Assembly: GCA_964567755.1 (NCBI GenBank)
Contig: CAZMNW010000017.1
Location: forward strand, 12,854-76,853
Direction of reading: 5' to 3'
Length of the DNA: 64,000 nt
Source: DASRJW01 sp964567755
GTDB taxonomy: Bacteria > Krumholzibacteriota > Krumholzibacteriia > G020349025
The notes below the pieces were generated by a model. It had not been told where the DNA came from. It searched no databases and worked only from the letters and a program-made list of their open reading frames with translations. This document shows positions 25,616-34,405 of this stretch, piece by piece; within the stretch, counting starts at the first letter, position 1; each line of letters starts with the position of its first letter. The position numbers and the translations under genes are program-made.

Positions 25616-27109
25616 CTACGGCGTTCGGGCTGTCGTAGAAATCGCCGACTCCGGCGCCGTTCGACTGAGTACCACGTGCAAGGAGCCGGCGACGAGGAAG
25701 CCCACGAACCAGGCGTAGGAATACAGCGGTGCGAGTACGGGGACGACCAACCCGCCCCATGCGAGCGCGCACCCCCCGAGCGTTGCCACGACCGCCCTCC
25801 AGTTCCAGCCGCGATGGTAGGTGTAGGCGCCCTCTGCAAGGTAGAGGTCCTCGAGGTGCAACCGCTTGCGGCGGATGATCCAATAGTCGGCGATCAGGAC
25901 ACCGGCGATCGAGCCAAGCCCGCCCGAATAGCCGAGCAGCCATTTGAAGATGTAGCCGGACGGATCCGCGAGCAGCTTCCAGGGCTGGATCAGGAGCCCG
26001 AGAATGCCCGTGATCAGGCCGCCGGTCCTGAAGCGGATGAGACGCGGGAAGGCATTGGCGAAATCGTTGGCCGGGGACACAACATTGGCGGCGATGTTGA
26101 CGGCCAAAGTGGCAACCACCGCCGTGAACATCGAAATCGCCACCACCAGTGGAGCCTTGAAGCGCGAGACGAGCTGCACCGGATCCCAGATCGCCTGGCC
26201 GTAGAGGATCACCGTCGCGCTCGTGATCAGCACCCCCATCGCCGCGAAGACAGACATCGTGGTCGGCAGCGCCACCACTTGTCCGAGCATCTGCTCGCGC
26301 TGACTGCGGCCGAAGCGGGTGAAGTCCGGCATGTTGAGCGAGAGGGTGGCCCAGTAGCCGATCATCGCCGTGAGCGATGGAACGAAGATGGGCATGAACT
26401 CGCGCACACTGTTCAGCTCGCCCTGCTGCTCGAGCAGCGGGCCCAGGCCCTTGGCACTTCGAATCGCCCAGACGAGGAGCACCGCGGTCATGACCAGAAC
26501 GAAGGGCGCGGCCCAGTTCTCGACCATGCGGAGCAGGTTCATGCCACGATAAATGATGAAAATGTTGAGGCTCCAGAAGAGGAGAAACGAGATCCACGCC
26601 GTGGGGGTGTGTCCGGCGATGGCGCCACCCAGCAGCGTCGGCCAGGATGGATACAGCGCCGTGAAGAAGGTGTGCAACGCCTCGCCACCGATCCAGGCTT
26701 GGATGCCGAACCAGCCGCAGGCCACCAGCGCGCGCATCAGCGCCGGCAGGTTCGAGCCGAGCGTGCCGTATGCGGCGCGCGCGAAGACAGGAAATGGGAT
26801 CCCGTACTTCGTGCCCGGATGCGAGTTCATGAGGATCGGGATCAACACGATCGTGTTGCCCAACAGGATCGTGAGAAGAGACTGCCACCAGTTCATTCCC
26901 GCCGCCATGAGGCCCGAAGCCAGCATGTAGGTCGGGATGCAATGCGCCATGCTCACCCAAAGCGCCGCGTAGTTGTAGGTGGTCCATGTCCGCTGGCCGA
27001 GGGAAATGGGTGCCAGGTCGTCGTTGTAGAGGGGACTCGCCTCGACTCGCGAGCGGTCCGCCAGCTCGACGCGCCCATCGGCATGGTGGATCTCGTTCGA
27101 GGTGCTCAA
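25616..27109 (-). CDS. NCS1 family nucleobase/hydantoin/allantoin permease
   Basis: 497 residues with about 12 predicted membrane helices. The N-terminal NDDLAPISLGQRTWTTYNYAALW and the helix-1/helix-2 region with SMAHCIPTYMLASGL are the NCS1 signature (Mhp1, PucI, HyuP). Other family marks are GTKYGIPFPVFARAAYG, GIQAWIGG (substrate aromatic) and PADYWIIRRK-type ADYWIIRRKRL. It is a sodium- or proton-coupled importer in the inner membrane. The start is probably TTG 27109 with GGGGAG nine nt upstream. Substrate class (allantoin, hydantoin or uracil) is not decided by sequence here. Confidence 0.88.
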   Translation of the reverse strand: MSTSNEIHHADGRVELADRSRVEASPLYNDDLAPISLGQRTWTTYNYAALWVSMAHCIPTYMLASGLMAAGMNWWQSLLTILLGNTIVLIPILMNSHPGTKYGIPFPVFARAAYGTLGSNLPALMRALVACGWFGIQAWIGGEALHTFFTALYPSWPTLLGGAIAGHTPTAWISFLLFWSLNIFIIYRGMNLLRMVENWAAPFVLVMTAVLLVWAIRSAKGLGPLLEQQGELNSVREFMPIFVPSLTAMIGYWATLSLNMPDFTRFGRSQREQMLGQVVALPTTMSVFAAMGVLITSATVILYGQAIWDPVQLVSRFKAPLVVAISMFTAVVATLAVNIAANVVSPANDFANAFPRLIRFRTGGLITGILGLLIQPWKLLADPSGYIFKWLLGYSGGLGSIAGVLIADYWIIRRKRLHLEDLYLAEGAYTYHRGWNWRAVVATLGGCALAWGGLVVPVLAPLYSYAWFVGFLVAGSLHVVLSRTAPESAISTTARTP

Positions 27110-27424
27110 GGTTCGATACTCCCCATCCTCTGGCAGCTGTCGAAACGATCTCGAAGTCGCATGCGCCAGGCGACTACTCTATGCGAAGAGGTCTCGCCTT
27201 CTCGCAAGATGGCCGAGATAATAACGGCCGTCCTGGGTCCCTGTGGGGACTTTCGAATCGGCGGCCGCGACGCCAAGGAGCCTCCGAGATCCAAAGGGAT
27301 GGGGGCGAACCGAGGGTTACGAGCCGTGACCCGACAAGCGCCGCTGTGGACATGGTCCCGGTGGGATCCCTAGAATCCCGGAATCGGTTGCTTCGAATCG
27401 ATTTTTTACAAAAAAGGATGCCAC
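27110..27424. other. Divergent intergenic region between permease and kinase genes
   Basis: 315 nt, no gene seen. A small inverted repeat GGCCG/CGGCC (27211-27215 and 27225-27229) surrounds an AT-rich centre that reads TTATTATC on the minus strand, a possible -10 for the permease operon; no matching -35 is clear. On the plus side a T/A-rich patch at about 27400-27413 precedes the kinase ribosome binding site. Confidence 0.35.
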
Positions 27425-30313
27425 ATGGCGCGCACGCTGCAGCCGGAGAGCCGGATCTCGCACTACCGGATCATTGGTCCACTGGGCGCCGGCGGTATGG
27501 GCGAGGTGTACCGGGCGCAGGACGAGACCTTGGGGCGCGACGTGGCGCTCAAGATCCTGCCCCCCGACTTGGTGCGGAACGAAGACCGCGTGCGGCGCTT
27601 CATCCTCGAGGCGAAATCGGCCTCGTCGCTCAATCATCCCAACATCATCACCATCTACGAGGTCGGCAAGGACGTGGTGCGTGATGCCGATGGCGCGCAG
27701 CAGCCGAGCCTCGGTGGGGAGCCGGTGCATTTCATCGCGATGGAGCTCGTGAGCGGCAAGACGCTCAAGGACCTCGTGCACCAGGAGAAAAGCGACCTGC
27801 GCACGGTGCTCGGCTATTTGGCGCAAGCCGCCGAAGGCCTGGCGAAGGCGCACGCCGCCGGCATCGTGCACCGGGATCTCAAGCCCGGGAACATCATGGT
27901 GAGCCACGATGGCTACGCCAAGGTGCTGGATTTCGGTCTGGCCAAACTGACCGAACGCAGCGCGGGCGATCAGGAGGCGACGAGTGCGCCCACGTCAGCG
28001 GGCGAGCTGACCGACGGTGGTGTCGTGCTGGGAACCGTGGGCTACATGTCGCCGGAGCAGGTGCGCGGCTCCAGCGTGGATCACCGTTCCGATATCTTCT
28101 CGTTCGGCTGCATGCTCTACGAAGTCAGCACGGGGCGGCGACCCTTCGCTGCCGATTCACACATCGATACGATGCACGCGATCGTGCACGACAAGCCGCC
28201 GCCGATCGACGCTGTCAATCCGGCCACGCCCTCGGAGCTGCGCCGGCTGATCCGCCGCTGCATGGAGAAGAACCCCGACCAGCGACTGCAGTCGAGCAAG
28301 GATCTGGCACTCGAGCTCCGCGAGATCGTGGACGACTACGATGCGCTTTCGGCGTCGGCTACCTCGGGGAGCGCGATCACGGCGCCACCGCCACGACGGC
28401 GGCGGAACCCGATCGTGCTCGGCGCCGTGGGGATCGCAGCCGCGCTCGGTCTGGCGGCGATCGGATTCTGGCTCGCGTCGCAGCGTTCGAGTGGCGATCG
28501 CGATGCGTCCACACGCGACGATCCGTTCCAATCGACACGCATGAGCATTCTCATGAGCCCCAAGGACCTGGTGTCCGCCACGCTCTCCGGCGACGGGCGC
28601 TACTTGGCTTACATCGTGGGTCCCGCCGGCCAGTGGAGCCTGCGTGTGCGCCAGGTGGCGACGGGAAGCGACGTCACGGTGCTGCCGCCGCAGAAGGACC
28701 CGATCCGCGGCATCAGCTTCTCGCCAGACGGCAACTATCTCTACTACTTGGCGCAGGATCCGGAGACGCCAATCTACAGTGCCCTGTTCGAGATCCCATC
28801 GCTCGGAGGAACACCGCGGAAGCGGCTGTTCGACGTCGACTCGCCAGTGGGCTTCTCGCCTGACGGGCGACGCGCCACCTTCGTTCGCGGCATGCCGCAC
28901 GAGCAGCGCAGCGTGATGATCGACGCCGAGCTGAGTACGGGGAAGGAGCGGATTCTCGCTTCGGTCCCCCAACCCGACAACATGCCTTTCGTGACTCCCA
29001 GCTGGTCACCCGATGGCACCAAGGTCGTCACTCCAGTGAACAAGCTCGAGGGCGGCATCCGAAGCACGGTGGTCTCGTTCGACGCCGCCGACGGCCAGAG
29101 CCAGACGCTTACGGGCGAGGAATTTGGCGGCATCGAGGGCATTGGCTGGGCGCAGGGCGGACGCGGCCTCGTGATTGTCGGGACTCTGCGGGATGCGACA
29201 TTCTCGCAGATCTACTACGTCGCCCTTCCCGAAGGTCGACTGCAACGAATCACGAACGATCTGGACAACTGGACGGACCTCAGCATGACCGCTGACGGCG
29301 CAGCGATTGCCGCGGTGCGGCGTTCGCGCACGGGCAGCCTGTGGCTGACAGCTCTCGACGGAACTCCCCGCGAGCTGACTGCAGGTGGTGGCGCAGAGAA
29401 CATCGGCGACGTCCGTGCAGCGGCGGATGGCACGATCCTCTTCACGGCGCAGCAGGACCAGGGGAGGATTCTCGTCGCCATGCAGCCCGATGGCTCGCAG
29501 CGGCGAGCGCTCACGTCGGGCTCCCAGATCGTGTTCGGGCCGCACCTGTTGCCCAATGACACCGGTGTCGCCTTCACCGCCATGGGCGGCGAGGATCGCG
29601 TGGCGCACATCCAGCGTGTGAATCTCGATGGCAGCGGACTGACACAGCTCACGAACGAAGGTGGTGAGCTTCTCGAAGACATCTCGGCAGTTGGTCGCAT
29701 ACTTTTCTTCCGGCGACTCGAGAAGGCGACTCAATTGTGGCGCATGTCGATCGACGGCGGGCAACCTGAGCTGGTGAGCGACGATCCGGTTTACACGGTC
29801 GTCGGTTGCTCGCGGGATGGCCGATTCCTGGCCTACTCCACCCTGACCGAGATGGATGGCCGCCAACGCGAGATCTACAAGATCCTCCCCGCTGCGGGAG
29901 GTGAGCCGGTGGGCGAGATCCTCACGCCAGGGGCGGCGACAAACATCGTATGGGTTCCCGATGGCAGCGCGCTCTCGTACATCGCCGTGGAGAACGGCGT
30001 GGCGAACATCTGGCGCCAACCCGTTCCGAGCGGCACGCCGACCCGCATCACGCGCTTCACCGACGGGCGGATCGACGACCACGAGTGGTCTCGCGACGGG
30101 AATCGCCTTCTGTTCCAACGAACGGTCGCGGAGAATCACAGCCTTTGGCTCGTGAACCAGGATGGCGGCGACGCCACGCAGCTCACCGACTTCCGCAGCG
30201 GCGCCTTCTTTTCCTACGAGTTCAGCAACGATCAGCGAAGCGTCGTCTTCGTGCACGGTGACGAGCGTTCCGATGTCGTCATGATCCGGGCCGCGACGGA
30301 CGCCAGCCGATGA
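27425..30313 (+). CDS. Transmembrane Ser/Thr protein kinase with C-terminal PD40/TolB propeller
   Basis: 962 residues, same architecture as the protein at 7396-10077. Kinase domain about 14-300: GAGGMGEVY (21-29), K43, HRDLKPGN (149-156), DFG (169-171), MSPE. One membrane helix at about 329-351 after an RRRR stop-transfer run. The remaining 600 residues show repeated FSPDG, SWSPDGT and SRDGRFLAY blades of a PD40 beta-propeller, probably periplasmic. All catalytic residues are present. AGGA stands about eight nt before the ATG. The amidohydrolase gene begins 49 nt after the stop and may be co-transcribed. Confidence 0.92.
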   Translation: MARTLQPESRISHYRIIGPLGAGGMGEVYRAQDETLGRDVALKILPPDLVRNEDRVRRFILEAKSASSLNHPNIITIYEVGKDVVRDADGAQQPSLGGEPVHFIAMELVSGKTLKDLVHQEKSDLRTVLGYLAQAAEGLAKAHAAGIVHRDLKPGNIMVSHDGYAKVLDFGLAKLTERSAGDQEATSAPTSAGELTDGGVVLGTVGYMSPEQVRGSSVDHRSDIFSFGCMLYEVSTGRRPFAADSHIDTMHAIVHDKPPPIDAVNPATPSELRRLIRRCMEKNPDQRLQSSKDLALELREIVDDYDALSASATSGSAITAPPPRRRRNPIVLGAVGIAAALGLAAIGFWLASQRSSGDRDASTRDDPFQSTRMSILMSPKDLVSATLSGDGRYLAYIVGPAGQWSLRVRQVATGSDVTVLPPQKDPIRGISFSPDGNYLYYLAQDPETPIYSALFEIPSLGGTPRKRLFDVDSPVGFSPDGRRATFVRGMPHEQRSVMIDAELSTGKERILASVPQPDNMPFVTPSWSPDGTKVVTPVNKLEGGIRSTVVSFDAADGQSQTLTGEEFGGIEGIGWAQGGRGLVIVGTLRDATFSQIYYVALPEGRLQRITNDLDNWTDLSMTADGAAIAAVRRSRTGSLWLTALDGTPRELTAGGGAENIGDVRAAADGTILFTAQQDQGRILVAMQPDGSQRRALTSGSQIVFGPHLLPNDTGVAFTAMGGEDRVAHIQRVNLDGSGLTQLTNEGGELLEDISAVGRILFFRRLEKATQLWRMSIDGGQPELVSDDPVYTVVGCSRDGRFLAYSTLTEMDGRQREIYKILPAAGGEPVGEILTPGAATNIVWVPDGSALSYIAVENGVANIWRQPVPSGTPTRITRFTDGRIDDHEWSRDGNRLLFQRTVAENHSLWLVNQDGGDATQLTDFRSGAFFSYEFSNDQRSVVFVHGDERSDVVMIRAATDASR

Positions 30314-30362
30314 CACGATCTGTGCAGGTGGCCGTGGCCGAGCTTCCCTCGGTGCTCTCCTG

Positions 30363-31877
30363 ATGTGGAACCACGATCGTCTGAAGCTCTTCGAGAACGG
30401 CGTCGTTCGCACGCTGGATCCGGCGAACCCGGTCGGAAGCTGGGTGCTGGTCGAGGGTGAGAAAGTGCTGCGTGTCGGGCGCGGCCAGCCGCTGGTCGCA
30501 AGCGCGGTCGAGCGTATCGACCTCGGTGGCCGAGCCCTCGTTCCAGGTTTCACGGACGCGCACGTGCACCTGACCTGGATCGCCACATCCTTCATGGGGC
30601 CCGATCTCAGCGGATCCAAAAACGTGGAGTCGGTACTCGCGGCGGTGCAGGCATGGCAGGGGGAGGGTCGTGGCGAAGACGATGACTGGATCGCGGGCGA
30701 TGGATTCGACGAGAGCACCTGGAACGATAAACGCTTGCCCACGCGACGCGAGATCGATGCGGTCGAGACGCGGCGCCCGGTGCTGGTGCGCCGCGTCTGC
30801 GGTCACGTGGGTGTGCTCAACTCGCAGGCACTGGCGCGACTGCCGCACGGAGCGCACACGAACTCGGACACGGGGCGGATCGCGGAGACGGATCTCTGGA
30901 CGCTCAACGATCGTCTGCGCCCATCGCCCGAGCGGCTAGCGCGCGTCCTGCCACGCGTCTTCGGCTTGTTGCACGGTCACGGCATTACCGCGGTGCATGA
31001 CGTCATCTCGGCGGAGATGCTGCGCGCCTTGCAGATGCAGCGTGACCGCGGTCTGTTGCCGCTTCGCGTGTCGTGCTCGTTGCCGGCGGATCGACTGGAT
31101 GCCGTTCGAGCTTGCGGCCTGCAGAGCGGTTTCGGCGACGAATGGCTCCGCGTTCTCGGAATCAAGGTATTCGTCGACGGATCGCTGGGCGCGCGCACCG
31201 CATGGCTGCGTGAACCCTATTCCGATGATCCCAGCACGCGCGGGACGCCGCTCTACTCGCGCGAAGATCTCACCACATTGATCGAAGCGAGCGATGCAGC
31301 CGGCGCGCAGCTCATGATCCACGCAATCGGCGACGCGGCGATCGAGCGCGTCCTCGACTGCATGCCGCCGCGCATTGCGACCGACAATCCACTGCGGCAT
31401 CGGTTGGAGCATGTCGAGGTGACGCCCCCGGACTTGGTGACGCGACTGGCAGCCTCCGGTCTCCATGCCTGCGTGCAGCCCAACTTCGCCGGGCGCTGGT
31501 CGCAGCCGGGTGGAATGAACGAACAGCGACTGGGGCCGCGTTTGCCGCATTGCAATGCATACCGTGCGCTCGGCGATGCCGGTGTGCCGCTCGGCTTCGG
31601 CTCGGACTGCATGCCTCTCGGTGCGCTCGACGGCCTGCGTGCCGCGGTTCGGCATCCGGATGCCGCTCAGAGGCTCGATCCGCTTCAGGCGCTCGATCTG
31701 TACACGCGGGCGGCTGCATTCCTGCGGCGAGCCGAGACGGTGCATGGCCAGATCCGACCCGGAATGGCGGCCGACTTCGCGCTGCTGAGTCATGACCCCG
31801 GAACGGAAGCGGGGCTCGCCCGCGCCGGCGTCGAGGCCACGTTCCTCGGCGGTTCGGAAGTCTCCGGCGGAGATTGA
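30363..31877 (+). CDS. Amidohydrolase family 3 protein (YtcJ-like)
   Basis: 504 residues of the metal-dependent amidohydrolase superfamily. The first metal motif is GFTDAHVHL (about 60-68), the barrel continues with the carboxylate/lysine region GIKVFVDGSLGARTA, the histidines in MIHAIGDAA and RHRLEHVEV, and the final metal aspartate in GFGSDCMPLG. The C-terminus returns to the small beta domain (GQIRPGMAADFALLSHDP). No signal peptide, so cytoplasmic. The family hydrolyses assorted amides or carbamates; the substrate is unknown. No clear ribosome binding site before ATG 30363. Confidence 0.88.
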   Translation: MWNHDRLKLFENGVVRTLDPANPVGSWVLVEGEKVLRVGRGQPLVASAVERIDLGGRALVPGFTDAHVHLTWIATSFMGPDLSGSKNVESVLAAVQAWQGEGRGEDDDWIAGDGFDESTWNDKRLPTRREIDAVETRRPVLVRRVCGHVGVLNSQALARLPHGAHTNSDTGRIAETDLWTLNDRLRPSPERLARVLPRVFGLLHGHGITAVHDVISAEMLRALQMQRDRGLLPLRVSCSLPADRLDAVRACGLQSGFGDEWLRVLGIKVFVDGSLGARTAWLREPYSDDPSTRGTPLYSREDLTTLIEASDAAGAQLMIHAIGDAAIERVLDCMPPRIATDNPLRHRLEHVEVTPPDLVTRLAASGLHACVQPNFAGRWSQPGGMNEQRLGPRLPHCNAYRALGDAGVPLGFGSDCMPLGALDGLRAAVRHPDAAQRLDPLQALDLYTRAAAFLRRAETVHGQIRPGMAADFALLSHDPGTEAGLARAGVEATFLGGSEVSGGD

Positions 31878-32022
31878 TAATTCGTGGAAATTTCGTATTT
31901 CTGCAGGCACCAGGCGTGCGGTTGAAGGCATGCCGAGTGCATGGTAGGATGCCTGCGTTCTGCGTCGCTCGTCCAGTGCCGCTCTGGCCATCGGGCAGGG
32001 CGGCGATTTTGTGGAGGTATGG

Positions 32023-32523
32023 ATGTCGCTCGGGATCAAGCGCACGCGGCCGATGCGTGCGATCGCCACCTCTTTCGAAGGCACGCCAGGCGAGATTCCA
32101 CTGCACTTCGGTGAGATGTACCAATGGGCGCGCGGGCGCAATCTGCGCACGGGGGACAAGGATTCGTCGGGTCGTTACAACCTGCCCTGGACCGCAGTGC
32201 TCCACGAAGAAGATGGCATGACGCCGGAAACGTCGCGCAAGATCGACCTCTGGATGCCCATCGACGGCGCCGGATCCAACCAAGGCAACTACACGGTGAA
32301 GGACATCCCGCATGGCAATGTCGCCTTCATGATCCACAAGGGGCCGATGTCGAAGTTCACCGAGAGCATCGACCACCTCTTCAAGTGGGCGAAGGAGAAG
32401 GAACAACCCTATCGCGCACGCCTGCATCGCCGCATCTACGTGCGCGGCGCGGACGCGAACCCGGAGGATCCGGACTGGGAAGCCGAAATCCAGATTCCTC
32501 TGCTCAGCGGGCGCGGCGTCTGA
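32023..32523 (+). CDS. GyrI-like small-molecule-binding domain protein
   Basis: 166 residues, no DNA-binding domain attached. The duplicated SHS2-type pattern of the GyrI/AraC effector-binding fold is visible: IKRTRPMRAIATSFEG at the start and VKDIPHGNVAFMIHKGP in the second half, closing with WEAEIQIPL. Free-standing members bind hydrophobic or cationic ligands or gyrase. GGAGG at 32013-32017, five nt before ATG 32023, decides the start over the in-frame GTG at 32011. Confidence 0.75.
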   Translation: MSLGIKRTRPMRAIATSFEGTPGEIPLHFGEMYQWARGRNLRTGDKDSSGRYNLPWTAVLHEEDGMTPETSRKIDLWMPIDGAGSNQGNYTVKDIPHGNVAFMIHKGPMSKFTESIDHLFKWAKEKEQPYRARLHRRIYVRGADANPEDPDWEAEIQIPLLSGRGV

Positions 32524-32573
32524 AGTCCGCGCGAGACCGGCGCCCGCGCGCGCCGGCGCAGCACGCTGTTCTC

Positions 32574-33227
32574 ATGTCCGCCGCGTTTGTCGTTGCGGGG
32601 ATCGCGAGCCTTGCCCTCCCCGAGTCGAGCTTCAGTCAGTCCAGCCACGGCATCGCGCCGGCGCGCCGACTCGTGCTCGTTGGGCTCGAGGTCGGCGCCA
32701 TCGATGTTGACCTACCGCATCCAGAAGAGCCTGGCGAGACATTCGGCAATCGATTCCGCTTGGGGCTGCAGGTCGGTTACGAGGTGACGCGCCGATTCGC
32801 GCTGGATGCGGAGCTCGGATTCTCGTTCCTGGGGGAATCAGATTCGTTGAACGCGGCGCTCGCCGCCCAGGGTCGGGAAGAAGGCGCCGCGTACACGTTG
32901 GTGGACTTCGGCATCGGCGCGCTGGCGCGCTGGCCGCTGGGGGAGGAAGGGCGTTGGGCGCCGTTCGTGCGCGCCACAGCGGGGATCGTCTCGCTCGCGC
33001 TTTCCTCGCCCGATCTCAGCACACGAGAAACCGATCCGAGCTGGAGCGCTGGCGGGGGGATGGAGTTCGTCTTGGCGCGACCCGTAGTGCTGCGTTTCCA
33101 GGCGCGGTGGATGGGACAACAACAAGATGGCGAGCTGCGTCACCACGTGACGGGCGAGCTCGCCATTTTCTACGCGCTGCATTCCGACAGTTTCTCCAGC
33201 CGTCCTGTGATCGACGACGGCCCTTGA
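32574..33227 (+). CDS. Small outer-membrane beta-barrel protein
   Basis: About 217 residues. A short signal peptide (FVVAGIASLALPESSFSQS) is followed by alternating strands with glycine turns: LVLVGLEVGAIDV, FRLGLQVGYEVTRRFALDAELGFSFLG, YTLVDFGIGALARWPLG, PFVRATAGIVSLAL and LRFQARWMGQQ, the pattern of an eight-strand OmpA-type barrel. The terminal residue is not aromatic. The start is uncertain: ATG 32574 has no ribosome binding site and the frame is open for many codons upstream. It follows the GyrI-like gene with a 50-nt gap. Confidence 0.6.
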   Translation: MSAAFVVAGIASLALPESSFSQSSHGIAPARRLVLVGLEVGAIDVDLPHPEEPGETFGNRFRLGLQVGYEVTRRFALDAELGFSFLGESDSLNAALAAQGREEGAAYTLVDFGIGALARWPLGEEGRWAPFVRATAGIVSLALSSPDLSTRETDPSWSAGGGMEFVLARPVVLRFQARWMGQQQDGELRHHVTGELAIFYALHSDSFSSRPVIDDGP

Positions 33228-33275
33228 TCCAGATCGCCTCAGCCCAACGGCACCGATCTCGCAGGGTCCCGTGGC

Positions 33276-33304
33276 TTGACAGGTCTGGAGAGGCCTGGGA
33301 AAAT
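33276..33304 (+). promoter_or_regulatory. Promoter of tRNA-Asn
   Basis: TTGACA (33276-33281), 17-nt spacer, GAAAAT (33299-33304). The start point would be near 33311, about 30 nt before the mature tRNA end. Confidence 0.6.
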
Positions 33305-33340
33305 CGCGTTTCCTGGCTTTGCATGCTGGTCCAAGATTGC

Positions 33341-33416
33341 TCCTCGGTAGCTCAATCGGCAGAGCGGGTGGCTGTTAACCACTAGGTTGCAGGTTCGAGT
33401 CCTGCCCGAGGAGCCA
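33341..33416 (+). tRNA. tRNA-Asn (anticodon GTT)
   Basis: 76 nt including an encoded CCA. Acceptor stem TCCTCGG pairs exactly with CCGAGGA; the D arm is GCTC..GAGC, the anticodon loop CTGTTAA gives GTT at 33374-33376, and the T arm contains GGTTCGAGTCC. Discriminator base is G. Standalone gene with its own promoter and terminator. Confidence 0.98.
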
Positions 33417-33427
33417 GTTTTGCAGGC

Positions 33428-33465
33428 AAGGCCCTGCAGCCGCGAGGCTGTGGGGCCTTTCTGTA
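33428..33465 (+). terminator. Intrinsic terminator of tRNA-Asn
   Basis: A 14-bp stem with two G-U wobbles (33428-33441 paired with 33446-33459), GCGA tetraloop, then TTTCTGT. One of the few textbook rho-independent terminators in the window. Confidence 0.85.
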
Positions 33466-33702
33466 CGCTCCGAACCACCCAAGTACGGGCGTCCGTGGCT
33501 GGCTGGGGTTCCCACTGCTCCGTGACGGCGCAGTCGCAATTTGCGACCACCTCCGCTTTCTCCTGCCTGGTAGGGTGGAACATCAAATCTGCCGGCGATC
33601 TCTCCTGGTTGCGAGTTACCTGCTCGTTCAGGCGCTTCCTTGTCAGGCCGCAGACCAGTGCCAGATGTGCGCGAAATCGGGCCCGATCGCGCGGAGCAGA
33701 CA

Positions 33703-34041
33703 TCACAACGATAGAACGAGCCTGAGGCCCTCCTCGATCTGTTGGATCATCTCTTCGGGGAGGCGCGCGCAGCGCGCCACCAGAAAGGTCTTGTCGAGCG
33801 TCACGATTTGGGAGACGTTAGCGACCGAGTCCTGAGGTAGCCCCGATACCTGTGCCGACAGTACGACATTGCCCGGAGCCCGCGCGAGGCGTTGGTTGGA
33901 TGTCACGACAACAGCAAGAACGGTGCGGATTCGGCTGCGAGTGAAGGCATCCGACTGAACGAGGACAATGGGTCGCCGGGAGCCGGGCTCTGAGGCCACG
34001 GGTTTCGGAAGTGCGGCCCACCAAACCTCTCCCCGGAGCAC
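33703..34041 (-). CDS. MazF/PemK-type endoribonuclease toxin
   Basis: About 112 residues of the PemK/MazF/CcdB fold, which cleaves mRNA at short motifs. Family marks are the N-terminal RGEVWWAALP, the SRRPIVLVQSDAF strand with its catalytic arginine, the VVVTSN segment and the NVSQIVTLDK strand near the end. The second GTG (34041) is the likely start: GAGGAG at 34052-34047 is five nt away and the GTG overlaps the antitoxin TAG by one base. The open frame also contains a GTG at 34047. Intact and next to a matching antitoxin. Confidence 0.88.
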   Translation of the reverse strand: MLRGEVWWAALPKPVASEPGSRRPIVLVQSDAFTRSRIRTVLAVVVTSNQRLARAPGNVVLSAQVSGLPQDSVANVSQIVTLDKTFLVARCARLPEEMIQQIEEGLRLVLSL

Positions 34042-34277
34042 TACCACTCCTCTTCGGGGAGGGACCGCAGCTGGAGCACCAGGGTACCAGGATCGACGCT
34101 CTCGTCGAGGTCCGAGTACACTTCGTTGAGTTGCTTGGTGAGTTGGCTCTTCCGATGCCTCGCGACGAAATCGGCTACGGCCTTGGTGTAGAGCTGGCTC
34201 CGGGACATCTTCAGACGCCGGGCCAGCATCTCGGCAGATCGGAAAACGGGTTCGGGGATCGAGATTGCAGTCTTCAT
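34041..34277 (-). CDS. MazE-like ribbon-helix-helix antitoxin
   Basis: 78 residues. Residues 1-40 fit a ribbon-helix-helix DNA-binding domain (TAISIPEPVF strand, then LARRLKMSRSQLYTKAVADFV helices). The acidic C-terminal half (SDLDESVDPGT..LPEEEW) is the usual toxin-neutralising tail. No ribosome binding site precedes the ATG, and the promoter places the transcript start at or within a base or two of it, so translation is probably leaderless. Its stop overlaps the toxin start. Confidence 0.82.
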   Translation of the reverse strand: MKTAISIPEPVFRSAEMLARRLKMSRSQLYTKAVADFVARHRKSQLTKQLNEVYSDLDESVDPGTLVLQLRSLPEEEW

Positions 34278-34283
34278 ACCCAA

Positions 34284-34312
34284 AGTATAACTTCGGTTAT
34301 ACCGCCTGTCAA
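34284..34312 (-). promoter_or_regulatory. mazEF promoter with palindromic operator on the -10 box
   Basis: On the minus strand TTGACA (34312-34307), 17-nt spacer, TATACT (34289-34284). A perfect inverted repeat GTATAAC-TTCG-GTTATAC (34285-34302, plus-strand sense) covers the -10 region, suited to autorepression by the ribbon-helix-helix antitoxin. Confidence 0.75.
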
Positions 34313-34405
34313 GGTCGGATGGGCCTCCCGCCGCCCTGGTGCTGATCGCTCTTTTCCACCCGCCGGGGTATTTCGCCGTTTCCATTTCCGTCTCCGCCTG
34401 GCCGG

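Noticed and set aside
25554..26987. Upstream extension of the aminotransferase frame through the permease gene
   Set aside because: Shadow of a membrane protein gene; the enzyme N-terminus is clearly at 25553.
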